64,000 bases of DNA, from contig CAJNDS010002423.1 in assembly GCA_905221605.1 (NCBI GenBank), positions 76,001 to 140,000 on the forward strand, read 5' to 3'. The position numbers were made by a program, and so were the translations under genes. Position 1 is the first letter of the stretch. Every line of letters starts with the position of its first letter. Source of the stretch: Symbiodinium natans. Lineage: Eukaryota > Sar > Dinophyceae > Suessiales > Symbiodiniaceae. Of this stretch, positions 11,558 to 21,037 are shown in pieces. The notes under the pieces were generated by a model. The model worked only from the letters and a program-made list of their open reading frames with translations. It made no database searches and had not been told where the DNA came from.

Positions 11558-13288
11558 GATCTAGAGCGGCGTTCAACGGACGAATTGAAGGCACATCTGA
11601 GTTTTTTGCCCCTGGGGTTGTTCGGTTGCAGTACACTGCTTCTATCGCAGTGTACCCAAATTAGGCCATCTTCACCCCCGCCATCTTCTTGACCAAGATG
11701 ACTCCTTACATGTCAAGCGAGCGCGCGCGCGCCGTCAGCCAAAATGCCGAGGTTCCTCCGCCGGAAGCTGGAAGATCTGAAGGATGCGAACAACGCGGAG
11801 CCGCCCTGGGGGTCCGGCGTTTTCGGGACTTCGGGGTGTAGGGTTTAGGGTTTGGGGTTTAGGGTTTAGGGTTTAGGGTTCAGGGCTTAGGGTTTAGGGT
11901 TTAGGGTGTATCTGCAAAAGGGTTCATTGTTTCCACTTGGAATCGGATGTCGATGAAAGGCAACATGCTGGGTTCTGGTCTGCAGGCTTGGCACCGCGCG
12001 CAGAGAACAGGGGTCTAGGGTTGCGGGATTTTAAGGTTCGGGGTTTGGTGTTGGGAGTTCAGGGTTCATTGGGGGTTAATTCGGGTTTAGGGTTCAATGT
12101 CGAAAAATGGGTCTCCAACCTTTTCTGTTCTGTTCGGCATGTCACGTCCTGCTAGGGGACGTTGCCCAAAATCCATGCTACGAAATTCAGTGCATTTAAC
12201 TAAGGTTGTGTGTGTGTGTGTGTGTGTGCAGTATGGTATTGGCTCAGGGACAAACGGTTGAACAGCATCCCTAGTGCAGTAGTCTGCTACGACTGGTAAG
12301 AGGAAGGAATGACGGCCCCTCACCCTCCCCCCCCCACCCATTGCGACGATCGATACGAAACCCTGGAAGTTGATGAATGCATTCACTGGTAGGGGCGGTC
12401 GTTTTGGGCCCCACCCCCCCAACCCCGCCCCAACCCCCCCAACCCCCCCAAAGCAGGAGACGAAAGAGATCCTGGGGACTTACGTTCTTCAGAAGTGGCT
12501 TGATCTGGGCGATGAGGCCTTTAGGGGCTGTGGGCTTTCCGCGTCTAGAGGTTGAGATTTCAAAGGGTTCCCAATCTCTATATAGCTTAATTATACATAG
12601 GCAAATTCAACACCATGTTTGGGGTTTTTGACCAATCAAAGCTAAGCTTAAATCTTCACAGGGCCTTGGGGGGGAGCCTAGACTCCAAGCCCTAAACCCT
12701 AGCCCGCAAACCCACATCTTAAATCCTAAGCTCTATATACACTGAACCCCACTCTCCTCCCGGCCCAGCAGAGGTTTATGCCTCCAACCCTTCGGCCCAG
12801 CGTGGGGGGTTCAGGGTTTAGGGTTTAGGGTTTAGGGTTTATAGGGAAGTCAGAGGAGCCTAAGGCTGGTTTGCAGAAGGGAGTTGCGGAGCCTAAACTT
12901 GGGAACCGGGGGTTCCTGGCCATTCTCCCGACTCTTTGCCAAGAACCGCTCCGGGTTTAGGGTTTAGGGTTTAGGGTTCAGGGGGTACAGGGGGGTCTAG
13001 CGGGGGTTCAGGGAACAACCTCCAACACAAATTCTTTGGATCCACACTTGGACGAAACCCGACCCCAGCAACACTGAGACCCTGGAACCAATCCCAAAGC
13101 CTCCCAAATGCCTCCTAGCATCACCCTTAACCCTAAACAGCTCCTAAACCCTAAACCTTAAACCCTAAACCTAAACCCTAAACCCTAAACCCTAACCTCC
13201 ACCCCAAACCCCACACGCCCAGCGCTTCGCGGAGGACGTCCGCGCGCAGCATGGCCGAGGACGGCCCACGCAAGTGGGCTCGCGCGAG
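11558..13288 (+). CDS. Exon chain E, unknown protein fragment
   Basis: Exons 11558-11600 (DLERRSTDELKAHL, phase 0 to 1), 11739-11811 (phase 1 to 2; KMPRFLRRKLEDLKDANNAE) and 12248-12295 (phase 2; DKRLNSIPSAVVCYD, GTAAGA donor) join correctly. Then 12457-12516 (ETKEILGTYVLQKWLDLGDE, GC donor), 12769-12801 (QRFMPPTLRPS), 12877-12954 and 13223-13288 (RFAEDVRAQHGRGRPTQVGS, GA donor) are all phase 0. The 12295/12457 junction does not match in phase, so an exon may be missing there. Charged and helical at first; no family recognised. Confidence 0.5.
12206..12228. repeat. (TG)n microsatellite
   Basis: Short TG run in the intron before 12,248. Confidence 0.85.
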
Positions 13289-13693
13289 GAGCCCGCGGGC
13301 TGCAGGGCTGGCTTTAAGGTTTGCTTCGGGTTTAGGGTTTAGGGCTTCGGGTTTAGGGTTTAGGGTTTAGGGTTTGGGGTTTAGGATTTAGGGTTTAGGA
13401 ATTAGGGTTTAGGGGGTTAGGGTTTAGAATCTCTAAGGAGGCCGAAGCCCAGAACCCTAAACCCTTAAACCCTAAACCCTGATCCGTGGCTGGGGTTTTG
13501 GGATGTTTTGGGTACCCAAAACAAGGCCCAACGAACCGTAGTCGGTCCTTGCAGGAGGATGCGTGGGTTTAGATTTCAGGATGTAGGCGGGGGGGGGGGG
13601 GGGGTTCAGGGTTTAGAGGGTTTAGAGGGTTTCGGAGTTTTGGGGTTCGTTGCATTTCTCAAGTCACACTACATTGCCGCTACATGCCGACAG

Positions 13694-13734
13694 GGAACGA
13701 TGTCCAGAGGTGCCGAGTTGCCGATGAAGAACTA
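13694..13734 (+). CDS. Small candidate exon or 5' leader
   Basis: Follows CGACAG and ends at the strong donor GTAAGT; reads NDVQRCRVADEEL in one frame. It could be the last exon of the upstream gene or a 5' untranslated exon of the ubiquitin-like gene starting 118 bp later. Confidence 0.3.
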
Positions 13735-13851
13735 GTAAGTTATTTGACATGTCTACTCACTTCTGTACCATGGTTCGTCGAGTCTTGTTGGCTCGTCCTG
13801 CGCGTTGAGGTGGGGCATAATTCGGGGCCCGGTGCCTGCGGAAGCGCCTGC

Positions 13852-14039
13852 ATGCGGCCTGTGACCATCCACAGTGTTGCCGGCTCGACGTTTGAGCTCC
13901 GTGTGGACGAAGCGGAAACGGGGCTGGATGTGCGGAGACGCGTCGCAGGAAGTGTTGGCCTTGCCGCAGCGTCAATCGTGCTGACTTCAGGCGGCCGTGT
14001 CCTCGAACTGGACCGGCCGCTTCTGAGACAAACTCAAAC
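13852..14039 (+). pseudogene. Ubiquitin-like domain, 5' half of LINE-split gene
   Basis: ATG at 13,852 opens MRPVTIHSVAGSTFELRVDE, followed by a helix-rich stretch and ...TSGGRVLELDRPLL, the pattern of a ubiquitin fold (beta1-beta2, alpha1, beta3-beta4). The fold's last strand is missing here and lies at 18,908 onwards (EVTYVARK) across the LINE insertion. The codons CAA ACT CAA occur on both sides in the same phase. As it stands the frame runs into the retroelement and stops at 14,112 after about 24 foreign residues. Ubiquitin-like N-termini on repeat proteins are common in dinoflagellates. The gene is probably inactive in this allele unless the element is spliced out. Confidence 0.7.
14028..14039. 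repeat. LINE target-site duplication, left copy
   Basis: ACAAACTCAAAC, identical to 18,898-18,909; marks the 3' end (minus strand) of the inserted element. Confidence 0.85.
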
Positions 14040-14322
14040 TCACTCTCTCACGCAGCTGAATGGCGGACGAGTCAAAGTCTGCCTAGCTGAGCACTCTGCT
14101 CTGGGAACATGATAAGAGTCAGTCGCCTGCTGTCCTCCCCGATTGGAGTGGAGGCACTGACCCAATGCAGATCGCATGGGGATAGCCGAGGTGAAAGAAC
14201 AGAACACAGAAAAGAACACACCCCCGAGGCACCACCCACGGACCTGCGAGTACCCCCTCACTAATTGCCGGATGTGGGCGCCTTCACCCACGATCGTGGC
14301 ATTAGCTACGGATTCGGCCAAC

Positions 14323-14925
14323 TTACTTGCTTTGGATTTCCTCCAACAGCGCCTGGAGCTCACGCTCAAGGCCGCCCTTGGGAGCTAAGCCGAACTTTTC
14401 TTCCCCTCCTTGCGTTTTGAACGCGTGGAAAAAGGCGTCAGCTACTGGTCTCAGCTTGTCAGTAGTGGTCAGGTAGATCTTCACATGCTTGCCACCGTAC
14501 GCAGGAGCTACTCGACAGTACAGCACATCCGTCAGCAACTTGTTGGGAGAGTCGGCTTCAGCAGCATGGGCTTCGACACGCTGCAACATCTCTCCGCTGA
14601 GATGCACGGCTGCTTCAACTGTCAGCGCTGCCCACACATGGATATGTGGAGGGCCAAGGTCGTGGTGCTTCCCTGCGGCCTGAACGAGGTCATTGTACTT
14701 CTGACTGGCTTCCTTCGCCTTGGTCACGAAAGAGGCCGTAGATGGGATGAGGCAAGTCCGGAAAGTTGCCGACTGCAAGGCCCGTACGTCTGCAGACAGC
14801 TTCAAGTTGGACTTCATGAGGAGCTGAACCGCCTTCAGGACAAGCTCGTCTTTCTCACCTCCAACTTGCCTGCGCTTCAGCGCCGGCCCGTTGGGAGTTC
14901 CAGCATTTGCCGCCCACTTATCCAT
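14323..14925 (-). CDS. LINE downstream ORF, 200 aa, unknown function
   Basis: Starts MDKWAANAGTPNGPALKRRQ, 31 nt after the reverse-transcriptase stop and in another frame. The protein is charged and mostly helical, ending LERELQALLEEIQSK. No nucleic-acid-binding motif is obvious. Its frame also stays open upstream through the whole RT gene to 18,891, so it could be reached by reinitiation or by a frameshift. LINEs usually place the accessory ORF first, so a downstream position is unusual. Role unknown. Confidence 0.6.
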   Translation of the reverse strand: MDKWAANAGTPNGPALKRRQVGGEKDELVLKAVQLLMKSNLKLSADVRALQSATFRTCLIPSTASFVTKAKEASQKYNDLVQAAGKHHDLGPPHIHVWAALTVEAAVHLSGEMLQRVEAHAAEADSPNKLLTDVLYCRVAPAYGGKHVKIYLTTTDKLRPVADAFFHAFKTQGGEEKFGLAPKGGLERELQALLEEIQSK

Positions 14926-14956
14926 GACGTTTAAGGAACTCTCGACTACGCTCTCA

Positions 14957-17900
14957 CTATAGCTGTGCGCCCAAATGCTGCCCCAAATGATCGTGCAAGG
15001 CCTCAAGAGTCTCAAACTGTGCGTCACACATGCTGCAGTCAAGATTGTCCGGAATATCTGGTGCCTTGTTGACAACACTAGACCGACCACTGCAATGCTG
15101 CTGTAGGAGGGAATTCGCCACATGTCTCCGCGTCGAAAAAACATTTGCAAAAACCTCCCTGCAGAACAAGCATTGATTTGTGACCACAAGCAAAGCTTCC
15201 ATCGGTGAATGCTCATGTAGCTTGGTGCAGTGTATTGCCAAGGCTTTACTCGACTTGAAAGCTCTACCGCACAGAGAACCATCTGAAAGTGTGTGCTCGC
15301 ACACATGCTGCTCGTCATCTGGAATGTCGGGCAAGTCTTCGGGAGCCTGTTCTCCCTGCACTGAGGGGCTCTGGTATCCTGGTGGGGGGATTTCCACACA
15401 GAGAAACTTGCGCCGGAGAATGGACATGTCAACCATAAGAAAATCCAGTCTAACGTCATGGCTGAATAGGCGTAACGGCTTCCTGTCCACTGCGTTGGTG
15501 ATATGCTCCAGGTCGGCGATGTCTTGCAGAGCTTCGATATCATCAACCAACTGTTTGAGCCACGGATGCGCTGCAGAAGACAAGGAGCCATCCTCTTGCA
15601 GCGCGGGGGTTGTTTCAAACGGGAAGAACCCGAACATAGCAGCGAAAACATTGGAGTGAAGTTCTGGTTGTCGTAACAGACGTTGCCAGAATTGCAGGCG
15701 TTTGATACGCAGTTCCACGTAGACTCCTGCAAGCCCAAGATACCGCCAGACTTGTTGGTTGGGGACAGCTGCATACTTGACAGTACCGTCCGGCTGTTCT
15801 TCGCGCTTGCACGCGCTTCCTCGCATGAGGATGCGCCCTTTGGCCGCGACAAAAGCATCGAGGGCCTTGTAGTCGGATTGACTGAGGACGAAGGGCGCCA
15901 AACCAGCCACAGCAGTCTCGAAGACCAATGCTCGGAAGACCATGTTGACGGACCGTTTGCTACAGCCTGTCCGCGTCCAAAATGAACCCATACTTGCCCA
16001 GGCTGCCTGAGCTTTGTCCAGGCGGTGCTTGCGAGCAGCAGTAGTGGAGCCATTGTGCGTGCAGATCTCTCCCAAGTATTTGGCCTGCGGCACTGCTTTC
16101 CCCTCGAGTGGAGTCTTGCCGCAGTAGATTTCTCGCATCTGCTTGTGAGATCCTCTGCCAGCAAAATGCGACACGATTTCTTGCTTGTCGCGGTTTTGCG
16201 CCATACCACCACTTGCGAGCACTTCGTCCAATTCGTCATCCAGGAAAGATGCTTGCGCTTGCAAATCCGCAGCCTCGTCGCAGATGACCTTAATGGCGAG
16301 GTCATCCGCGAAGACGGATAACGCAGTGTTGACATATTTGCAATTGACCGGATCATATGCGCACATTTGGTGATAGGTGGAAGCTTGCGCTGCTCTTTGC
16401 AACCATTCGTCAACCAGGGGATGATACTGCTCCATGAATAAATCTGACGCAATGCTGTCGCCTTGGAGAGCACCACTGCCAACTGAAAGCAATATGGGCC
16501 CGTCAGCGGCCTGCAAGTGTATACAGGCAGCCTTGTGCCGTTGCTTGAGCAAAACTTGATCTTGTGGCCGCATCGTCTTAGCAACCGCCAGGTCCAGCTG
16601 GTCATGCAAAGGGGAATAAAAGGCATTTGCCACGTCTTTGTAAAGGGTAGCATGTCCAACACCGGCAGCGCGCAGCCGGTGCCCCAAGCAAATTTGCTGC
16701 AAAATAGCCTCTTCGCGGCTTTTGTGTCTAACATAGCCGCACGCGTAATCTCGAGCAGCTTGCGACGTGCCTCTGCGCCACAGTGTGCGGTAGAAATGTT
16801 TGCCCATCGGGTCCAGCACGTTGATGACTCGGATGCCCTGACATAAGGGCTTGCCATTGCGCTTGTCAAGCTGCGTGCCCTGCGAGCAATGCCACTCCAA
16901 GGGCGCTGATTCTGAGCATCGTATGTGCACGAAGAGCTGCTGTAGCGCGTTTTGCAGATGCGGAGTTTGCAAACACGCGGACTTGTGCCCAAGACCATGT
17001 CGAGCTCTTGCCAGGTTGTAGTTGGGATATAGCAGCATGCGCCACACTTCATTGGGAATAGTCCAACAAGGTACAGCCTTGCGTGTTTTTGCATGCCAAA
17101 CTTGGGTAGCCACAGCACGCAAGTCCTCAGCTGCCAACTGCTGCATTTGACTACGCCATACCGGATCAGCTCGGCATTTTTGTTGCCAGCCAGTAGCTCC
17201 ATGAGCAAACTGTTGGACGTGCGCTGTCCAGTTTGTAGCAACGGCCTTGCAGCCTCCATCACGCCCCACTTGTGCCATGTGCTGCCGCCATTGCTGCATA
17301 CTGGGCCTGCAACTCTTCGGCCTATCGAACCTGCGTTGTTTGGGACCCACACGCCTGCCTGAAAGCGCTCGGGCAGCTCGCCACATGGACTGGAAGTTGG
17401 CACTCTGCCAACCTTCGTGAAGCTGGTGCACATGTTCACAGGCACGTCTTCTCTTATCTCTTGTTGTGAGTCGTTTAGCGAGCCGCTGAGCCTTGTGATA
17501 CCGCGCCAAAGCATGCCATCTGCACAGCAAATCTGATAGCGCTTGTAATGACACAGTATCTCGGTCAGCTCCTTGGCTCCAGAAACGACGCGGGCGAGGA
17601 AGCCGTTGGATTTGTAGTTTGCATTCATGCTGGTGCTCCAGAGCGGCTGCTGTGTCAACTTTCCGCTCTTGGAGTTTGACTGGGCGAGACTGATATAACT
17701 CTCTGCCAACGGACAACACCACATCACGTAGCATGGTCCAGGCATCATCTGGCGTGCTTGCCGACTGGGCATGCTGCCATTGGGAACTCTCCAAGAGGTC
17801 TTTGCACCGGGACTCAACCTCTGCCACCAGTTGCTCTCGACAGTGTCCTCGAAGAACGCCTCGCATGAGTCTGTCCATATCCCAGCGTGTCGGGGACTGT

Positions 17901-18763
17901 TGCTGCATGGTGAGTGTCGGCTGCAGCCCCAACGAATGGTCGAGCTTGATCTGTAGAGGTCTGTGATCTCGGCGGCCTGGAGCCGCCACCAGCTGCAGAT
18001 CGTCGCCTGTGTGATGCCACACAGAGCAATGCTGGACTTGAGATAACATGCTGGATGGAATGCATATAAAATCCACGCGGGACGTATAATCTGCAACGAT
18101 TCCGAAATAGGTTGGTCCAACATTGTGATAAGTGTTGGTAGCTGCGAGGTAATGCCTCTGCAAGAACTGGCGGAACTGTTCTCCGTTCCAATTCTCGTTG
18201 TCTGCATTGCACGGGCCGATGGACTCATCTTGCGTGGTCGTCCATATGTTGTTTGCCACATGTTCCTTACCAACACGCGCGTTGAAGTCGCCAAGCAAGC
18301 AGGGCACACATCGTGCCGGCAGAGCACTGACAACACTATCAACCCATTTCCAAAGTGCAGTGTTGACGCGTTTCGAATACGGCAGATTGGAGTTGGGATG
18401 GAAGTAGCACACGATGAATGCAAAGTCGGAGTCACGTCGCTTGACCCGCAGTGCCCCACCACGACCTTGCAACTCGCTGGGCGGGGACGAAATCTGTACC
18501 ACGTTATCAGCTGCGAAGCGGCTGCGTTTGAGGCATAGCTGAACTCCAGCATGAGAGTTGGTGAGCCTCCCTGTTCCGTATCCCCAACTATACACAGCAT
18601 GCGTTTCAACTCTACGCTGACTGACTGCGATGTCGCCATCTGGCAGACGGGTGCCGGACAGTGCGATGACATCATTGCTGTGTAATGCATGTATGACTCG
18701 GCGCTCTCTGTCAGCTCGTTTGAGAGATTGTGGATTGTAAGCGATGAATTTCCATCTGACCAT
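14957..18763 (-). CDS. Endonuclease/reverse transcriptase of LINE-like element
   Basis: 1,268 codons from the first ATG (MVRWKFIAYNPQSL). The frame is open without ATG to 18,844. An AP-type endonuclease fills about residues 1-270, with LLGDFNARVG near 156-165 and a C-terminal RDHRPLQI motif. The reverse transcriptase follows, with LYKDVANAF near 707 (motif A), GALQGDSIASDLF near 760 (motif B) and FADD near 816 (catalytic motif C). The C-terminus from about 1150 has three C2H2-like zinc fingers (CEHTLSDGSLC..., CLFCREVF..., CSMCDAQF...). No RNase H domain is apparent. It would make target-primed cDNA for the element in the nucleus. Catalytic aspartates are present and no frameshift is seen. 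Confidence 0.88.
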   Translation of the reverse strand: MVRWKFIAYNPQSLKRADRERRVIHALHSNDVIALSGTRLPDGDIAVSQRRVETHAVYSWGYGTGRLTNSHAGVQLCLKRSRFAADNVVQISSPPSELQGRGGALRVKRRDSDFAFIVCYFHPNSNLPYSKRVNTALWKWVDSVVSALPARCVPCLLGDFNARVGKEHVANNIWTTTQDESIGPCNADNENWNGEQFRQFLQRHYLAATNTYHNVGPTYFGIVADYTSRVDFICIPSSMLSQVQHCSVWHHTGDDLQLVAAPGRRDHRPLQIKLDHSLGLQPTLTMQQQSPTRWDMDRLMRGVLRGHCREQLVAEVESRCKDLLESSQWQHAQSASTPDDAWTMLRDVVLSVGRELYQSRPVKLQERKVDTAAALEHQHECKLQIQRLPRPRRFWSQGADRDTVSLQALSDLLCRWHALARYHKAQRLAKRLTTRDKRRRACEHVHQLHEGWQSANFQSMWRAARALSGRRVGPKQRRFDRPKSCRPSMQQWRQHMAQVGRDGGCKAVATNWTAHVQQFAHGATGWQQKCRADPVWRSQMQQLAAEDLRAVATQVWHAKTRKAVPCWTIPNEVWRMLLYPNYNLARARHGLGHKSACLQTPHLQNALQQLFVHIRCSESAPLEWHCSQGTQLDKRNGKPLCQGIRVINVLDPMGKHFYRTLWRRGTSQAARDYACGYVRHKSREEAILQQICLGHRLRAAGVGHATLYKDVANAFYSPLHDQLDLAVAKTMRPQDQVLLKQRHKAACIHLQAADGPILLSVGSGALQGDSIASDLFMEQYHPLVDEWLQRAAQASTYHQMCAYDPVNCKYVNTALSVFADDLAIKVICDEAADLQAQASFLDDELDEVLASGGMAQNRDKQEIVSHFAGRGSHKQMREIYCGKTPLEGKAVPQAKYLGEICTHNGSTTAARKHRLDKAQAAWASMGSFWTRTGCSKRSVNMVFRALVFETAVAGLAPFVLSQSDYKALDAFVAAKGRILMRGSACKREEQPDGTVKYAAVPNQQVWRYLGLAGVYVELRIKRLQFWQRLLRQPELHSNVFAAMFGFFPFETTPALQEDGSLSSAAHPWLKQLVDDIEALQDIADLEHITNAVDRKPLRLFSHDVRLDFLMVDMSILRRKFLCVEIPPPGYQSPSVQGEQAPEDLPDIPDDEQHVCEHTLSDGSLCGRAFKSSKALAIHCTKLHEHSPMEALLVVTNQCLFCREVFANVFSTRRHVANSLLQQHCSGRSSVVNKAPDIPDNLDCSMCDAQFETLEALHDHLGQHLGAQL

Positions 18764-18897
18764 TCTGAAATCAGCAGCAGGAAAACACTGATGAGGGGGC
18801 CAGCGCGAAAGTGACCCGTCATTATCAAATGAGCAGAGTGCCACACGGACTTACCATGGCATGATTCCGCATGACTTTGGACTTGTGCCACGCGGCT

Positions 18898-18909
18898 ACA
18901 AACTCAAAC
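18898..18909. repeat. LINE target-site duplication, right copy
   Basis: ACAAACTCAAAC, second copy of the 14,028-14,039 repeat, at the 5' end of the minus-strand element. Confidence 0.85.
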
Positions 18910-20629
18910 CCAAGAGGTCACATACGTAGCGCGCAAATTTGGTGCAGGCTGCTCGGCACGCAGTCTAGTCCGAGCATTCGCAAGGACAGGGTTGAACGAA
19001 GACACGGATGCCATGGCGGCCGCTGTAACCTTAAACTTCGGAGAAGGTTTCGACCATAGCTTGGAAGGGGTGGAGCTTCCCAGTGGCCTGCACACCTTGA
19101 CCTTCGGGTTTTTCTTCAACCAAAGCTTGGAAGGGGTGCAGCTTCCCAGCAGCCTACAGAGTTTGACCTTCGGCAAACGTTTCGCCCAGAGCTTGCAGGC
19201 GGTGCAGCTTCCCAGCGGCCTACAGACCCTCACTTTCGGCGGCGATTTCAACCAGAGCTTGGAAGGGGTGCATCTTCCCAGCGGCCTGCAGAATTTAACC
19301 TTCGGCGATCGTTTCAACCAGAGCTTGGAAGGTGTGCAGCTTCCCAGCGGCCTGCAGACCTTAACCTTCGGCAGCGATTTCAACCAGAGCTTGGACGGGG
19401 TGCAGCTTCCCAGCGGCTTACAGACCCTGACCTTCGGCGACCGTTTCGACCAGAGCTTGGAACAGGTGGAGCTTCCTAGCAGCCTACAGGCCTTGACCTT
19501 CGGCGACCGTTTCGCCCGCTTGGAAGGGGTGCAGCTTCCCAGGGGCCTACAGACCTTGACCTGTGATTCAAATTTGGAAGGGGTGCAGCTTCCGAGCGGC
19601 CTACAGACCCTGACCTTCGGCAGTGATTTCAACACGAGATTGGAAGGAGTGCAGCTTCCCAGTGGCCTACAGGCCCTGACCTTCGGCAGAGATTTCAACC
19701 AGAGCTTGCAACCGGTGGAGTTTCCCTGCGGCCTACAGACCCTCACCTTCGGCAGAGATTTCAACCGGAGCTTGGAAGGGGTGCAGTTTCCCAGCGGCCT
19801 ACAGACCCTGACCTTTGGCGCTGGCTTCGACCAGAGCATGGAAGGGGTGCAGCTTCCGAGCGGCCTACGGACCCTGACCTTCGGCGCTGGTTTCGACCAG
19901 AGCTTGGAAGGGGTGCAGCTTCCCAGCGGCCTACAGACCTTGACCTGTGATTTAAGTTTGGAAGGGGTGCAGCTTCCGAGCGGCCTACAGACCCTGACCT
20001 TCGGCAGTGATTTCAACACGAGATTGGAAGGAGTGCAGCTTCCCAGTGGCCTACAGGCCCTGACCTTCGGCAGAGATTTCAACCAGAGCTTGCAACCGGT
20101 GGAGTTTCCCTGCGGCCTACAGACCCTCACCTTCGGCAGTGATTTCAACCGGAGCTTGGGAGGAGTGCAGCTTCCCAGCGGCCTACAAACCCTGACCTTC
20201 GGCTCTGAGTTCAACCAGAGCATGGAAGGGGTGCAGCTTCCCAGCGGCCTACAGACGCTGACCTTCGGTGACCGCTTCAACCAGAGCTTGGCAGCTGTGC
20301 AGCTTCCCAGCGGCCTGCAGGCCCTGACCTTCGGAATCGTGTTCAACCAGAACATGGAAGGGGTGCAGCTTCCCAGCGGCTTACAGACCCTGACCTTCGG
20401 CAGCCGTTTCAACCACAGCTTGGAAGGAGTGCAGCTTCCCCACGGCCTACAGACCCTGACCTTCGGCGCTGGTTTCGACCAGAGCTTGGAAGGGGTGCAG
20501 CTTCCAAGCGACCTACACACGTTGACCTTCGGCTGCGACGACTGTTTCAGGCAGAGCTTGGAAGGGGTGCAGCTTCCCAGCTCCCTGCAGCATTTTTCCA
20601 GCCCCTCGTTTAATATACACACCTGCTAA
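18898..20629 (+). CDS. FNIP-repeat protein, 3' half of LINE-split gene
   Basis: The open frame continues from the target-site duplication (TQEVTYVARKFGAGCSARSL) into about 24 tandem 22-residue repeats with consensus FNQSLEGVQLPSGLQTLTFG, stopping at TAA 20,627-20,629. The first ATG in a good context is 19,013 (538 codons). The repeat matches the FNIP type known from Dictyostelium and common in dinoflagellates: a leucine-rich-repeat-like solenoid used for protein binding. The first residues complete the ubiquitin fold begun at 13,852. Two repeats are shortened (TLTCD...LEGV). Alone it could be translated from 19,013 if transcribed, but it has lost its own 5' end. Confidence 0.8.
19025..20600. 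repeat. 66-bp coding tandem repeats with block duplication
   Basis: Twenty-four 66-bp units. A six-unit block beginning at the shortened repeat near 19,556 recurs 384 bp later (near 19,940) almost identically, showing recent internal duplication. Confidence 0.85.
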
Positions 20630-20880
20630 TTTCCGAAGTTGCGAATGGAAATAACGTGGGATGTTGCTTGTTCCCATGTGCTCCACTGGCACACCTGGGT
20701 GCAATGGAAAACAGAGCCACGACTGTTCCATGAATCTTGGGATTCACGAATGAATCCTGCGCTGCCACACATAGCCACACATAGCCCAAGTAGCCCAAAG
20801 GACCCTGCAGAATCCCTCACCTAGGGAATTATTCGAGCAAGTCCCCCCTTCCTGCGTGGCGCAGAAGCTACCCTAATCAC
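20630..20880. other. Unique downstream sequence
   Basis: Downstream of the FNIP stop. No repeat block, no supported exon; probably 3' untranslated or intergenic DNA. Confidence 0.5.
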
Positions 20881-21037
20881 AGTTGCGTATTCCACCCAAA
20901 AACCCTAAGCCCTGAACCCCAACCTTAAACCCCAAACCCCAAACCCGAAACCCCAAACCCTAAACCCCAAACCCGAAACCCCTAAACCCTAGACCCTAAA
21001 CCCGAAACCCCAAACCCGAGCTGCACGTCTCGCGCAG

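Larger units (their letters stand above)
1..13600. repeat. Telomere-like TTTAGGG/CCCTAAA landscape, left block
   Basis: Dozens of runs of TTTAGGG or its complement, mostly degenerate, alternate with 50-200 bp unique stretches. The runs are interstitial and occur in both orientations. Many unique stretches are exon-like (see the exon chains), usually with CCCTAAA-type DNA before them and TTTAGGG-type DNA after them. Variants include an 8-mer TTTAGGGG form (about 1,700-1,800) and CCCTAGA (1,485-1,530). The inference is that most of this DNA is intronic rather than a chromosome end. Confidence 0.8.
14040..18897 (-). mobile_element. LINE-like non-LTR retrotransposon
   Basis: A 4,858-bp element on the minus strand, bounded exactly by a 12-bp direct repeat. 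Its 5' end is near 18,897 and its 3' end (...GAGAGAGTGA, no poly-A) at 14,040. It carries a 1,268-codon endonuclease/reverse transcriptase frame (14,957-18,763), a 200-codon downstream frame (14,323-14,925) and about 283 bp of 3' untranslated DNA. No long terminal repeats were seen. Open frames are intact, which suggests a recent insertion. It contains no telomere-like repeats, unlike its surroundings. Confidence 0.88.

Noticed and set aside
1-13600. A true chromosome end or subtelomere
   Set aside because: Repeats are short, degenerate and in both orientations, recur up to 57 kb and alternate with exon-like DNA; no terminal run reaches a window edge.
14040-14112. C-terminal end of the ubiquitin-like ORF
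   Set aside because: These bases lie inside the retroelement beyond the target-site duplication; the codons are accidental.
14323-18891. A single 1,522-codon minus-strand protein
   Set aside because: Over 14,957-18,891 it is the shadow of the EN-RT frame, with no protein-like motifs. Only its last 200 codons, past the RT stop, look real.
18904-20622. A 572-codon minus-strand repeat protein
   Set aside because: It is antisense to the FNIP repeats, is rich in Arg/Pro/Cys/Ser words and matches no repeat family, whereas the + strand has the FNIP consensus and an intact start-side domain.
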